64,000 nucleotides of DNA from Fundicoccus culcitae (GCF_024661895.1 NZ_CP102453.1:2604001-2668000), one strand, 5' to 3'. Positions 45,743-54,504 are shown, numbered from the stretch's first letter. Program-made: numbers and translations. Notes: generated by a model not told the origin, from the letters alone.

Positions 45743-48475
45743 ATGGTGTTGATTTATCAGAAGAAGTTGGATGATGTGATTGAGGAGCTGGACACGTCGG
45801 TTGAGGCGGGGTTGACGCAGGCTGAAGTGGATCGGAGGCTGGAAGAGTATGGGCTGAATGAGTTGGAACAGGCTGAGCAGAAGACGGCTTGGGAAATATT
45901 TTTAGAAAATTTGAATAATATCATTGTGTATTTGTTAGGGGCTGCGGCCGTTTTGTCGGTCATGATGGGGGATTGGATTGAGGCGATTGCTGTTTTGATT
46001 GCGGTGGCTTTGTCCGTTTTCACGGGGTTTTTTGTGGAGTTGCGTGCACAAAAATCCGTCGATTCTTTGCAAGATATGGTAACAACGCAGACTAAGGTGC
46101 TGCGTGATGGTGAGACGGAAGAGATTGATTCGAATGAGCTGGTTCCGGGCGATATTATGGAGCTGGAAGAAGGCGATGCGATTTCGGCGGATGGTCGTTT
46201 GATTGAAGTGAATAATTTGGCAGTGATTGAGTCGGCTTTGACGGGTGAATCGGAGCCAGTGGAAAAAGATCCTGAGGTGACTTACGAAGCTGAAGAGGCT
46301 GTTGGGGATCGGTTGAATATGATTTATTCGGGGACGGCGGTAACACGTGGAACGGCCAAGGCTGTTGTGACGGGGACGGGAATGGATACTGAGGTAGGTC
46401 GCATTTCTGAAATGTTGGATCGTGAAGAAGATTCTCAAACGCCGTTGGATAAAGAGTTGGACAAATTGGGTAAGTTTTTGATTATGGCGGCTGTGTTTGC
46501 GGCGGCTTTAGTGGTTATTATTGGTCTATTTAATGGGCAAGCATGGACGGAGATTATTCATATTGCGGTTATTTTAGCGGTGGCTGCGATTCCTGAAGCG
46601 ATGCCGGCGGTGTCGACGATTACTTTATCGCGTGGGATGAATCGGATGGCGGAGCATAAGGCTTTGGTTAAGACTTTGTCAGCGGTTGAGACTTTGGGTT
46701 CGACGTCGGTGATTGCTAGTGATAAGACGGGAACTTTGACGGAAAATCAGATGATGGTGTCTGCGATTGTTTTGGCGGATGATGAAAAGTTTGACGTGAG
46801 TGGGAAGGGTTATTATCCTGAAGGGGAGATTACGCAGGGCGACCATGTGTTTGATTTGAGTTATGAAGACTATGGCGAGTATGAAGAGGGTAGTCTGGAA
46901 CAGAAATTGCTGACATTTATTTTGGATGGGTTTTTAGCGAATAATGCGAAGTTGAAGAAAGTTGATGCGGATGAAGCAGGCGATGCGTTTGAAATTATGG
47001 GTGATCCGACGGACGGGGCTTTGCTTGTTTTGGCTAAGAAGATTAACTTGAGTCGAGGTGAGCTGGAAGAGGATGGTTGGGAATTACAGGAGGAGCTGCC
47101 GTTTGATTCCGACCGGAAATTTATGGCGGTGTATTACAATGGGGACAAGCAGCGAGTTATTGTGAAAGGCGCGCCGGATGTGTTGTTTGAGCGATATTTA
47201 CATGAAGAAGACCGTGAATATTGGGAAGCAAAAAATGAGGAGTTGGCCGCAGAAGGTATGCGGGTCTTGGCGGTGGCGAGTTTAGATGCGACTGCGGTTG
47301 ATGAAGGATTGGGCGAGGCTGATTTGGAGGTCATTGTGGATGAGTATGCGGAGGCAATTAAGATTGAAGGCTTGGCGGGGATTATTGATCCGCCGCGCGA
47401 TGATGTGAAGGGATCGATTAAGCAAACGCAAGCTGCGGGGATTAAGGTCTTGATGATTACGGGGGATCATCCGAAGACGGCGTCGGTGATTGCACAAGCG
47501 ATTGGCTTGAATCATGCTGAAAATACGATGACGGGTAAGGAAATTGATGCCCTGCATGAAAATGAAGCGGGCTTTTTGGAGAAGGTGAAAGAGACGGCGG
47601 TTTTTGCGCGGGTATCGCCTGAGAATAAGTTGCAAATTATTGATGTCTTGCGCGCTGACAATCAGATTGTTGCTATGACGGGGGACGGTGTGAATGATGC
47701 GCCGGCATTGAATGGGGCGGATATTGGTGTTGCGATGGGAATTCGTGGTACCGAGGTGGCTAAAGAGTCGGCGGATATGATTCTGACGGATGACCGTTTT
47801 TCGACGATTGTTGAGGCGGTACGTGAAGGGCGCATTATTTTTGCTAATATTAAGAAGTATGTGTCTTTCTTGTTCTCCTGTAATATGGTGGAGATTATGA
47901 CGGTGTTGCTGTCGATTATTTTCTTGATGCCAATGCCCTTGCAGCCGTTGCACATTCTGTTTTTGAATTTGGTCATTGATATTGGTCCTGCGATGGCGTT
48001 GGCGATGGAGCCGGCTGAGGAGGATGTGATGAAAGAGAAGCCGCGGGATCCCAATAGTGGGTTGGTGAATCGCAATTTTATGACGCGGATTATTATTAGT
48101 GGCATTATTATTGGGATAGCCGCTTTTGCTATGTTTTTGATTTTTGAGCGTTCTCAAGGCGATTTGGCCTATGCTCAGACAGCGACCTTTACTTTTATGG
48201 CGGTTGCGCAGTTGTTCCACGTTTTGAATGTGCGTAAATTTGGAAAGTTCGGTTTGGATAAGTCTTTGTTTGACAATAAATGGCTAGTGATTATGGTGCT
48301 GGTTTCAGTTGGTTTGCAACTGCTTGCGGTTTACCTACCGTTTATGAATTCGGTACTTGGGACCGTGCCACTTAGAGGGATTACCTGGCTCATGATTCTA
48401 GCCGGTGCTGTTGTTACGACGGGCATTGTGTATTTAGTGAAACGCCTATCCGGCGTCCATTCTTCAAGTGAATAA
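45743..48475 (+). CDS. P-type cation-transporting ATPase (Ca2+ type)
   Basis: A 910-residue P-type ATPase of the P2 (Ca2+/cation) class. It has an N-terminal cation-ATPase domain, TGESEPVEKD, the phosphorylation site DKTGTLTENQM, a nucleotide-binding KGAPDVLFERY, the hinge GDGVNDAPALNGADIGVAMG and about ten transmembrane helices. In the fourth helix, AAIPEAMPA is the PEA/PEG site of the Ca2+ class. It probably exports Ca2+ or Mn2+. The start is the ATG at 45743 after AGGGGG. It is a single-gene unit between long inverted repeats; the TAA stop overlaps a 16-mer variant at 48468. Confidence 0.93.
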   Translation: MVLIYQKKLDDVIEELDTSVEAGLTQAEVDRRLEEYGLNELEQAEQKTAWEIFLENLNNIIVYLLGAAAVLSVMMGDWIEAIAVLIAVALSVFTGFFVELRAQKSVDSLQDMVTTQTKVLRDGETEEIDSNELVPGDIMELEEGDAISADGRLIEVNNLAVIESALTGESEPVEKDPEVTYEAEEAVGDRLNMIYSGTAVTRGTAKAVVTGTGMDTEVGRISEMLDREEDSQTPLDKELDKLGKFLIMAAVFAAALVVIIGLFNGQAWTEIIHIAVILAVAAIPEAMPAVSTITLSRGMNRMAEHKALVKTLSAVETLGSTSVIASDKTGTLTENQMMVSAIVLADDEKFDVSGKGYYPEGEITQGDHVFDLSYEDYGEYEEGSLEQKLLTFILDGFLANNAKLKKVDADEAGDAFEIMGDPTDGALLVLAKKINLSRGELEEDGWELQEELPFDSDRKFMAVYYNGDKQRVIVKGAPDVLFERYLHEEDREYWEAKNEELAAEGMRVLAVASLDATAVDEGLGEADLEVIVDEYAEAIKIEGLAGIIDPPRDDVKGSIKQTQAAGIKVLMITGDHPKTASVIAQAIGLNHAENTMTGKEIDALHENEAGFLEKVKETAVFARVSPENKLQIIDVLRADNQIVAMTGDGVNDAPALNGADIGVAMGIRGTEVAKESADMILTDDRFSTIVEAVREGRIIFANIKKYVSFLFSCNMVEIMTVLLSIIFLMPMPLQPLHILFLNLVIDIGPAMALAMEPAEEDVMKEKPRDPNSGLVNRNFMTRIIISGIIIGIAAFAMFLIFERSQGDLAYAQTATFTFMAVAQLFHVLNVRKFGKFGLDKSLFDNKWLVIMVLVSVGLQLLAVYLPFMNSVLGTVPLRGITWLMILAGAVVTTGIVYLVKRLSGVHSSSE

Positions 48476-48483
48476 ATATCGCT
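48468..48483 (+). repeat. Dispersed 16-mer variant spanning the ATPase stop
   Basis: GTGAATAAATATCGCTGA; the stop TAA is inside the motif. With the inverted copy at 45716 it brackets the ATPase gene. Confidence 0.6.
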
Positions 48484-48644
48484 GATTCGTATCGCTGATT
48501 CGGCGGTGTGATTGAATAAGCCACCGAAATAAGGGGGAATTCGGCGGTGTGAATAACCGAATCGAAGTAGGATGTGAGCGACTGTCAGCTTAAGATAGCT
48601 TGCTATAGGGTGATTTAAGCTATAGTGGCCTATTTTATACTCAT

Positions 48645-48682
48645 TTTGGACAGAATAACTGCATTCTGTCCAATTTTTCTGC
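48645..48682 (+). terminator. Hairpin terminator after the P-type ATPase
   Basis: TTGGACAGAATA pairs imperfectly with ATTCTGTCCAA and is followed by TTTTTC. The same GGACAGAATA stem forms a tandem array near 54.7 kb. Upstream (48490-48560) are TTCGGCGGTGTGA pieces like those near 3.15 and 27.18 kb. Confidence 0.7.
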
Positions 48683-48729
48683 TCGTGTGTGTTTATTGTC
48701 ATGGGGAGAAAATCTGAGTGACAATGGGG

Positions 48730-48963
48730 GTAAGTGGGAAGTGAAGAACCGTCATTTCTCACTTTCGTTGGCGCACACATATTGGAGCAGTTGTTGTGAG
48801 CGTGAAACTAAGCGAGAAATGTGTGATCATTAAATAAACTACAAATTAGGCTATTCGGTCATGAAATTAGGTATTTGATGACCGATTAGCTTTATTCGGT
48901 CATGAAATCAGGTATTTGGTGACCGATTAGCTTTTATTTAACGTTCGCTCACTTCCCGCTTAC
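48730..48963 (-). repeat. Right ~233-bp inverted repeat flanking the P-type ATPase
   Basis: Reverse-complement copy of 45421-45653, bounded by GTAAGTGGGAAGTG and TCACTTCCCGCTTAC. It carries an internal duplicate of a GACCGATTAGC/TCGGTCA hairpin not present in the left copy. Confidence 0.9.
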
Positions 48964-48970
48964 CAATGGG

Positions 48971-49350
48971 GCGGTTTAATGTCATGAGGGAAAATCTGAG
49001 TGACAATGGGGCGGTTTAATGTTATGAGGGAAAATCTGAGTGACAATGGGGCGGTTTAATGTTATGAGGGAAAATCTGAGTGACAATGGGGCGGTTTAAT
49101 GTTATGAGGGAAAATCTGAGTGACAATGGGGCGGTTTAATGTTATGAGGGAAAATCTGAGTGACAATGGGATGGCTTATTGTCATGAAGGAAAATCTGAG
49201 GTAAGTCCGCTCTCAAGCGGATTGTCGTTCCCAACCGCCACACAGCTTTCTCTCAGGCGGATAGGCAGCCCCATCCGCCACACAGCTTTCTCTCAGGCGG
49301 ATAGGCAGTCCCAACCGCCACACAGCTTTCTCTCAGGCGGATAGGCGAGT
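48971..49350. repeat. Two adjacent 40-bp palindromic arrays
   Basis: First array: six units beginning GCGGTTTAATG or a variant at 48971, 49011, 49051, 49091, 49131 and 49171, an exact 40-base period, each containing an ATTGTCA- or AATGTTA-type arm and TGACAAT. Second array: AGGCGG at 49216, 49256, 49296 and 49336, again a 40-base period, with CCGCC return arms. The short frame at 49120 is an artefact of the repeats. No gene lies in 48476-49363. Confidence 0.92.
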
Positions 49351-49363
49351 CCCCACCACACCC

Positions 49364-49918
49364 CTACCACTTCGAACTACTGTCATCCTCGGCTAGAAAA
49401 GCTTCTTCTTCAGGCGTCGATGTGCGGCCTAGGGTGGCGTTGCGGTGGGGGTAGCGGCCGAAGCGGTCGATGATAGCTTTGTGAGCGATGGCGAATTCGG
49501 TGGTGACATCATTGCCGAGTTCTTCAAAGAGTGGTAAACCTTCGGCATGGATGACGGCGGATTCGGAATGCATAAAAGGTAATAGGGCAAATTGTTGCTC
49601 GGCTTGGGAAAGCAGGTGGTAGTCGGGTTGGCGCAACAATTCTTGGCTAAGGACTAATGCTAGCGTATCTTGAGCGTAGGCTAAAGCAGAGTTACGGTTT
49701 AGGTTGCGTGAGAATTGATCGAGGACGATTATTTCAGCTAAGCGACCTTGGATGGTGGTGCGCCAGTTGGCGAGTTCACCTTGTTTGGCAGCGACCCACG
49801 TGTCATAAAATTTGTCACGGATTTGGGCATCAAACGCATCGTTGCGGGCGAATTGTAGTTCCTTGTGTTCTGGTGCAAACCAAAAAGTAAGGACTTCAAC
49901 GGATGGATGGATTGACAT
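49364..49918 (-). CDS. DUF924 family protein
   Basis: A 184-residue soluble helical protein of the DUF924 family: EVLTFWFAPEHKELQFARNDAFDAQI, GRLAEIIVLDQFSRNLNR and FALLPFMHSES, with HRNATLGRTSTPEEEAFL at the end. Function is unknown. The start is the ATG at 49918 with AAGGAGG seven bases upstream. It is a single gene, divergent from the LURP-one gene. Confidence 0.93.
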   Translation of the reverse strand: MSIHPSVEVLTFWFAPEHKELQFARNDAFDAQIRDKFYDTWVAAKQGELANWRTTIQGRLAEIIVLDQFSRNLNRNSALAYAQDTLALVLSQELLRQPDYHLLSQAEQQFALLPFMHSESAVIHAEGLPLFEELGNDVTTEFAIAHKAIIDRFGRYPHRNATLGRTSTPEEEAFLAEDDSSSKW

Positions 49919-49979
49919 GAAAAGCCTCCTTGTAAAATAAAATAAAATACCAACTATTACAAGTATAGCATGTCTTATT

Positions 49980-50007
49980 TTGGATTCAAATGCAGATGGA
50001 GTATAAT
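49980..50007 (+). promoter_or_regulatory. Promoter of the LURP-one gene
   Basis: TTGGAT and TATAAT separated by 16 bases, 29 bases before the start codon. Confidence 0.6.
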
Positions 50008-50036
50008 TGAGTTAGCAAAATAAAGGAGTTGATGAC

Positions 50037-50522
50037 ATGCAATTGTACATGGAACAAAAGATGTTTTCTTTTAAACAAGATTTCGATGTATTTGATGAAG
50101 ATGGCCAGCCTGTTTATCATGTGGAAGGAAAAATGTTCTCCTTTGGTCGTCAAATGACTATTTATGATGCGAAAACACACTCAGAACTTGCTTTTATTAA
50201 ACAAAAAACCTTAGCCTGGCTACAAACCTTGGATATTTTTAGAAATGGCCAGCTGGAAGGCAGCGTCACGAAAAAGTTTTCTTTATTTAAACCGCAGTAT
50301 GACATCAAGCAGTTAGGTTGGAAAATCGAAGGGGATGTTTGGGGTTATGATTACCAAATACTTGACGATGAAGGCTATTTGATTGCTAGTATTAATAAGA
50401 AAGTCTGGTCTTGGTCTGATGCTTTTGAAATAAATATCTACGATGACGAGGACTACTATGTGGATCCGGTGATTGTCATGGCGGTTGTGATTGCGATTGA
50501 CGTAGCGAAAGATAATAGTTAA
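50037..50522 (+). CDS. LURP-one-related (YxjI-like) protein
   Basis: A 161-residue protein of the LURP-one/scramblase-like tubby fold: LYMEQKMFSFKQDFDVFDEDG, VEGKMFSFGRQMTIYD and IASINKKVWSWSDAFEINI, with a short hydrophobic C-terminus. Such proteins are thought to associate with membranes; the role is unknown. The start is the ATG at 50037 with AAAGGAG nine bases upstream. The codons for EINIYD contain a degenerate 16-mer (50426). Confidence 0.87.
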   Translation: MQLYMEQKMFSFKQDFDVFDEDGQPVYHVEGKMFSFGRQMTIYDAKTHSELAFIKQKTLAWLQTLDIFRNGQLEGSVTKKFSLFKPQYDIKQLGWKIEGDVWGYDYQILDDEGYLIASINKKVWSWSDAFEINIYDDEDYYVDPVIVMAVVIAIDVAKDNS

Positions 50523-50539
50523 TGAAGCCATGGCGTGAA

Positions 50540-50555
50540 GCAGTGATATTTAGTT
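50540..50555 (-). repeat. Dispersed 16-mer, inverted copy upstream of the signal peptidase
   Basis: GCAGTGATATTTAGTT, one mismatch. With the exact copy at 51251 it brackets the signal peptidase gene. Confidence 0.85.
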
Positions 50556-50657
50556 GGAATGTTTAAAAAAAGGTTGTCCTATGCGATTGAACTTGTAAAG
50601 GCCTGGGCATTTGGTTACAATAATATTAGTTAATTTTAATAGATTAGAGGAAGATAA

Positions 50658-51251
50658 ATGTCGAATTTTTCAAGCGTTATGCGGGAAATCATTTCAACGA
50701 TTGTCACATTTGTCGTTGTTTTTGTGCTGGTATGGTTGTTGCGGTTGTACGTGGTTGAGCCCTTTCAAGTGGACGGGCGCTCGATGGACAATACCTTGCA
50801 AGACGGCGAGCGACTGGTCATGCTCAAGTTAGCGGATATTGAACGGTTTGATGTGGTTGTGGTTCCGCCACCGAATGCACCTGAGAAATTGTATGTGAAA
50901 CGTGTGATTGGGATGCCGGGCGACACCATTGAATTCCGTGATGATATGCTGATTTTAAATGGTCAACCACTGGAGGAACCTTACTTGGCAGAGATGCAAG
51001 CGCAAGTTGAGGGCAATTTCACTTATGATATGACTTTGGAAGAACGCACGGGCGTGACCCAAGTGCCTGAAGGCCAAATTTTTGTGATGGGGGATAACCG
51101 TCGCAACTCAACGGACGGTCGTAGTTTTGGTTTCATTAACCTTGAAGATGTGCGGGGTGAGGCGGACTTCATTCACTGGCCGCTGTCCGAGTTTGGCTTG
51201 TTGACCAAGTATGAGCTCAATGCCGATGGAACGGCCATTGTAGAGCGTTAA
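50658..51251 (+). CDS. lepB: Signal peptidase I
   Basis: A 197-residue type I signal peptidase that cleaves signal peptides of exported proteins at the outer membrane face. One N-terminal transmembrane helix (about 10-32), nucleophile Ser42 (GRSMDNTL), general base Lys81 (YVKRVIGMPGD) and the GDNRRNSTDGRSFG box are present. The start is the ATG at 50658 with GAGGAAG upstream. The stop TAA overlaps an exact 16-mer by one base. Confidence 0.96.
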   Translation: MSNFSSVMREIISTIVTFVVVFVLVWLLRLYVVEPFQVDGRSMDNTLQDGERLVMLKLADIERFDVVVVPPPNAPEKLYVKRVIGMPGDTIEFRDDMLILNGQPLEEPYLAEMQAQVEGNFTYDMTLEERTGVTQVPEGQIFVMGDNRRNSTDGRSFGFINLEDVRGEADFIHWPLSEFGLLTKYELNADGTAIVER

Positions 51252-51266
51252 AATAAATATCACTGC
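51251..51266 (+). repeat. Dispersed 16-mer, exact copy at the signal peptidase stop
   Basis: AAATAAATATCACTGC begins on the last base of the TAA stop and runs straight into the terminator. Confidence 0.92.
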
Positions 51267-51312
51267 AAAAACACCTTAGACCGCTTTTTGAAAGCTTGTC
51301 TAAGGTGTTTTT
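51265..51312. terminator. Bidirectional terminator between lepB and uspA
   Basis: AAAAACACCTTAGAC pairs with GTCTAAGGTGTTTTT; A and T tracts on both sides serve both convergent genes. Confidence 0.9.
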
Positions 51313-51317
51313 AACTG

Positions 51318-51758
51318 TTAGGAACTTTTTACAATTAAAACGTCACACGGTGCATGAATTGAAACGAAGTTTGAAACGGATCCAACAAAGGCGCGCGTCA
51401 TGGCCCCTTTACCGGTTGCGGCAATGACTATCAGGTCGGATTTAAAGGACTTCGGATAAATATTTCCAATTAAATCCGCTGGACTACCACTTTCGACTGT
51501 GGACAAGGCTTCTAACCCTTGCGCTTGGGCTTCTTCGACGAGTCGGTCTACAAAAGACGTATCAAAAGATGCAGCAAAATCAGAGGTTGATAAACGGGTT
51601 AACTCAGGTGATAAATTGATACTACGATTGTCTATGACGAAAACGATATGGATGCGCGCTTGGTTGCGTTTGGCAATTTCGAGTGCTTTCTTGAAGGAAT
51701 TACGTGACTGAGGGGATCCATCGACAGGGACTAAGATATTTTTATAGTTACCAAACAT
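51318..51758 (-). CDS. Universal stress protein UspA family
   Basis: A 146-residue single-domain Usp: NILVPVDGSPQSRNSFKKAL at the start, IHIVFVIDNR, and a nucleotide-binding-type GATGKG-like motif (VIAATGKGAMTRAFVGSVSNFV). It probably binds ATP. The start is the ATG at 51758 with AAGGAG eight bases upstream; the GTG at 51767 abuts that site. It is convergent with lepB. Confidence 0.93.
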   Translation of the reverse strand: MFGNYKNILVPVDGSPQSRNSFKKALEIAKRNQARIHIVFVIDNRSINLSPELTRLSTSDFAASFDTSFVDRLVEEAQAQGLEALSTVESGSPADLIGNIYPKSFKSDLIVIAATGKGAMTRAFVGSVSNFVSIHAPCDVLIVKSS

Positions 51759-51884
51759 GTCCTTCACTCCTTTATACGTGTTTGCAACCGCTTACTATGT
51801 TTATTATACCTTATTTGGCAGGAAAAAGAAAGTTTGGTGTGGGGGGTGTGGGTGGCGAAGCCCACACTGTCGCTCGCCACCCAT

Positions 51885-52115
51885 TTAATTTGCTGGCGAA
51901 GCTCGTACCCGACTTCGCCGCCAAACGGCGATTCATTTGGCGGGCACATCCAAAGTGGCCGACAAACGGCGACTCATTTGGCGGGCAAAGCTAAAGTCAC
52001 CGCCAAACGGCGATTCATTTGGCGGGCTAATCCAAAGTGGCCGCCAAACGGCGATTCATTTGGCGGGCGACCCCGATTCCCCCGCCAAACGGCAGTTCAT
52101 TTGGCGGGCGACAAC
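51885..52115. repeat. Palindromic tandem array, 41-bp units (stem CCGCCAAA/TTTGGCGGG)
   Basis: Five units, with CAAACGG at 51922, 51963, 52004, 52045 and 52086, an exact 41-base period. Each is CCGCCAAAcggcgattcaTTTGGCGGG plus a variable ~15-base linker. Before it (51838-51885) is a related GGTGGCGAAGCCCAC stretch. Two hairpins with the same stem occur near 6.6 kb. It separates uspA from the proS leader; frames over it are artefacts. Confidence 0.93.
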
Positions 52116-52165
52116 CCATTTCTTGAGGTTTTATCATCAATCGATAGCTTCTGAAAACTTTTAGA

Positions 52166-52193
52166 TTGAACCCTTGAGGATTTCTGCTATAAT
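52166..52193 (+). promoter_or_regulatory. Promoter of the proS T-box operon
   Basis: TTGAAC and an extended TGCTATAAT box with a 16-base spacer, immediately upstream of the T-box leader. Confidence 0.7.
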
Positions 52194-52199
52194 TGAGGG

Positions 52200-52449
52200 T
52201 AGCGATAGGAATAGTAGATGGGATTGTATGTTGATAGAGAAAGTTGCCTTGGCTGGAAGCAACTAACCGCTGAATCAATCGAACCTACCTATGGAGAACC
52301 GGAGATATTTAGTTGAAGGTTTTGAATTGGGGTTGGCCTCGTTATCGACCGTGAGTGGGCTGGTCCAGATGACCGGCAAGTAAGGTGGTACCGCGGAGAG
52401 AAACGGCTGTTCTTCGTCCTTTTGAGGACAAACAGGCGTTATTTTTTTG
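52200..52449 (+). ncRNA. T-box leader controlling proS
   Basis: The leader contains the Stem I elements AGTAGATGGGATTG and AGAGAAAGTTGCC...GGAAGCAACT. The T-box sequence AGGTGGTACCGCG (52383-52395) and a terminator, AACGGCTGTT...AACAGGCGTT followed by ATTTTTTT (52402-52449), follow. The downstream gene is prolyl-tRNA synthetase and CCT codons occur in the specifier region (about 52283-52291), so uncharged tRNA-Pro is the expected ligand. A degenerate inverted 16-mer (52299) lies inside the leader. Confidence 0.9.
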
Positions 52450-52471
52450 GGAAAAATAGGAGGAGAAAACG

Positions 52472-53911
52472 GTGGTTACACGTAAAGAGGATTTTTCAAA
52501 ATGGTATTTGCAGACAATTCAACAAGCGGATTTGATGGATTATGCGCCGGTTAGAGGGTGTATTATTTTCAAACCAGATGGGTTTGAGATTTGGGAGCAT
52601 ATTCAAGAGGAGTTTAATCGTCGTTTTAAAGAGGAAGGGATTCGCAATGCGTATTTTCCGATGTTGATTCCAGAGTCATTTTTCAATAAGGAAAAAGATC
52701 ATATTGAAGGTTTTAGTCCTGAGTTGCCATGGGTCACGGAGGCGGCTGGAGAAAAATTAGAAGAGCGTTTGGCCTTGCGTCCTACATCTGAAACGATGAT
52801 TGGGGATGCGATGAGCCGTTGGGTGCAATCATACCGTGATTTGCCGATGGAAATTAACCAATGGGCGAACGTGTTTCGTTGGGAAAAACGGACGTTGCCA
52901 TTTTTAAGAACGTCTGAGTTTTTATGGCAAGAAGGGCATACCGCGCATGCGACAGCTGAAGAAGCGGTGAAGCGGACGATGCGTAGTTTGCAAATTTATA
53001 AAGAAGTGGTTGAAGATTTGTTAGCTATTCCGGTTTTCTCTGGGGAAAAGACGCCATCTGAACGCTTTGCTGGAGCGGAACGGACGTATTCGATTGAAGC
53101 CATGATGCAAGACGGCAAAGCGGTGCAAGCGGGGACGTCGCACTTTATGGGAACCAAGTTTGCGGAAGCTTTTGATATTCGCTATTTAAATCCTGATAAT
53201 GAGCATGTTTATGCCTACACGACTTCATTTGGAGCTTCAACGCGTTTGATTGGTGCTATGATTATGACGCATGGAGACGATCAAGGTTTGGTCTTGCCTC
53301 CAAGAGTGGCAGCGACGCAAGTGGTTTTAATTCCTGTGGGACCTTGGCAAAAAAATCCAGCGATTATGGAGAAAATAACCGAAATTTATAATGAATTGAA
53401 AGGGTTGGATATTCGCGCGACAATTGATGACAGTGAAAATTCGCCGGGTTATAAATTTAACGAGTGGGAATTGCGAGGGGTGCCATTTAGAATTGAAGTG
53501 GGGCCGCGTGATTTGAAGAATGAGCAAGTGATGGTGAAAGCTCGAGATTTGGATGATAAAGTGGCGGTTCCGTTTGCGGAAATTACGGACTATATTCAAA
53601 ATGAAATGCAAGTGATGCAAAGCCGGTTGCTTGAGCGCGCGCGCAAAATGAATCAAGCGCAAATTTATACGGATATTGAGACTTTGGATGACCTGCAAGC
53701 CCACATCGAAGCCAAACAAGCTGCTGGTGAAAATCCTGGTTGGGTTTTAGCGGGTTGGGACGGCACGGAAGAATCTGAAGCGAAAATTAAAGAACTAACT
53801 GGCTTTACCACACGCAATATTCCTTTCGAAGGCACGGTTGAAGCTAAAACGACCTGTATTGTTACGGGTAAACCTGCGACGGCAACCGTTTGGTTGGCAC
53901 GGGCATACTAA
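52472..53911 (+). CDS. proS: Prolyl-tRNA synthetase, archaeal/eukaryotic-like type
   Basis: A 479-residue class II synthetase charging tRNA-Pro: motif GCIIFKPDGFEIWEHIQ, LALRPTSETMIG, then NVFRWEKRTLPFLRTSEFLWQEGHTAH, with the C-terminal domain ending in IVTGKPATATVWLARAY. It lacks the long insertion domain of typical bacterial ProRS and belongs to the shorter archaeal/eukaryotic-like group known in some Firmicutes. The start is the GTG at 52472 with AGGAGGAG six bases upstream. It is controlled by a T-box. Confidence 0.96.
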   Translation: MVTRKEDFSKWYLQTIQQADLMDYAPVRGCIIFKPDGFEIWEHIQEEFNRRFKEEGIRNAYFPMLIPESFFNKEKDHIEGFSPELPWVTEAAGEKLEERLALRPTSETMIGDAMSRWVQSYRDLPMEINQWANVFRWEKRTLPFLRTSEFLWQEGHTAHATAEEAVKRTMRSLQIYKEVVEDLLAIPVFSGEKTPSERFAGAERTYSIEAMMQDGKAVQAGTSHFMGTKFAEAFDIRYLNPDNEHVYAYTTSFGASTRLIGAMIMTHGDDQGLVLPPRVAATQVVLIPVGPWQKNPAIMEKITEIYNELKGLDIRATIDDSENSPGYKFNEWELRGVPFRIEVGPRDLKNEQVMVKARDLDDKVAVPFAEITDYIQNEMQVMQSRLLERARKMNQAQIYTDIETLDDLQAHIEAKQAAGENPGWVLAGWDGTEESEAKIKELTGFTTRNIPFEGTVEAKTTCIVTGKPATATVWLARAY

Positions 53912-53965
53912 GTAGCTGAAAATTTGTGTATATAATAGAAGGAAAAAGTAAAAAAGGAGTTTTTT

Positions 53966-54487
53966 ATGCCATCTCAGACAACCTGTCATGATACCTACGC
54001 GGTACAGACCCATAATATTTTGCCATCGCACATCAATTACCACCAAACGCTTTACGGGGGTCAATTGTTAAATTGGTTGGACAACTGCGCGAGTATTTCT
54101 TTTCGCCGCTTAGCGCGCCAAACAGGGGTGACGGCTTCTGTTGATTCCGTGAATTTTTTAAGACCGTTGCCGCTGAGCCATTCGGTTTGTATCCATACCA
54201 TGGTTTCCGGCACCTCGACCCGTTCGGTTGAAATTTTTGCCAAGGTTGTGGGCGAGGACCTAGAAACCGGTGATCGCTATTTAGCCGCCACCGCCTTCTT
54301 GACCTTTGTAACGACGCCTTCGCCTGAAGGTGACGCACCGACCCCGTTACCGCAAATCGTTCCTGAAACCGATGAGGAGAAATACGTTTGCAGTGGTTAC
54401 CAAAAGCGCCGTCAAGCCCGCCTAGACGCCCGCGTGGAAAACCAGGAGTTCAACGCCAACATCACCACCGACCTCCCTTGGTCCTAA
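53966..54487 (+). CDS. Acyl-CoA thioesterase (hotdog fold)
   Basis: A 173-residue thioesterase of the YkhA/BFIT hotdog family: ILPSHINYHQTLYGGQLLNWLDNCASI contains the family's GG-x-LL-x-W-D core, and VDSVNFLRPLPLSHSV follows. It hydrolyses acyl-CoA in the cytoplasm. The start is the ATG at 53966 with AAGGAG seven bases upstream. It follows proS by 54 bases and may be read from the T-box promoter as no other promoter is evident. Confidence 0.9.
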   Translation: MPSQTTCHDTYAVQTHNILPSHINYHQTLYGGQLLNWLDNCASISFRRLARQTGVTASVDSVNFLRPLPLSHSVCIHTMVSGTSTRSVEIFAKVVGEDLETGDRYLAATAFLTFVTTPSPEGDAPTPLPQIVPETDEEKYVCSGYQKRRQARLDARVENQEFNANITTDLPWS

Positions 54488-54502
54488 ACTAAATATCTCT
54501 GC
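54487..54502 (+). repeat. Dispersed 16-mer at the thioesterase stop
   Basis: AACTAAATATCTCTGC, one mismatch; it begins on the last base of the TAA stop. Confidence 0.85.
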
Positions 54503-54504
54503 TA

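Noticed and set aside
47282-48220. A 312-codon minus-strand frame opposite the P-type ATPase
   Set aside because: It is an antisense shadow rich in Arg, Asn and His with no start signal; the ATPase on the plus strand has all family motifs.
48971-49350. CRISPR-like look of regularly spaced repeats
   Set aside because: Units are contiguous tandem palindromes without unique spacers of constant length, and no cas genes are in the window; the same applies to the arrays at 52.0 and 58.7 kb.
51704-52164. Open frames of 75-106 codons across the 51.9-52.1 kb array
   Set aside because: They follow the 41-bp repeat in several frames at once and have no plausible start signals.
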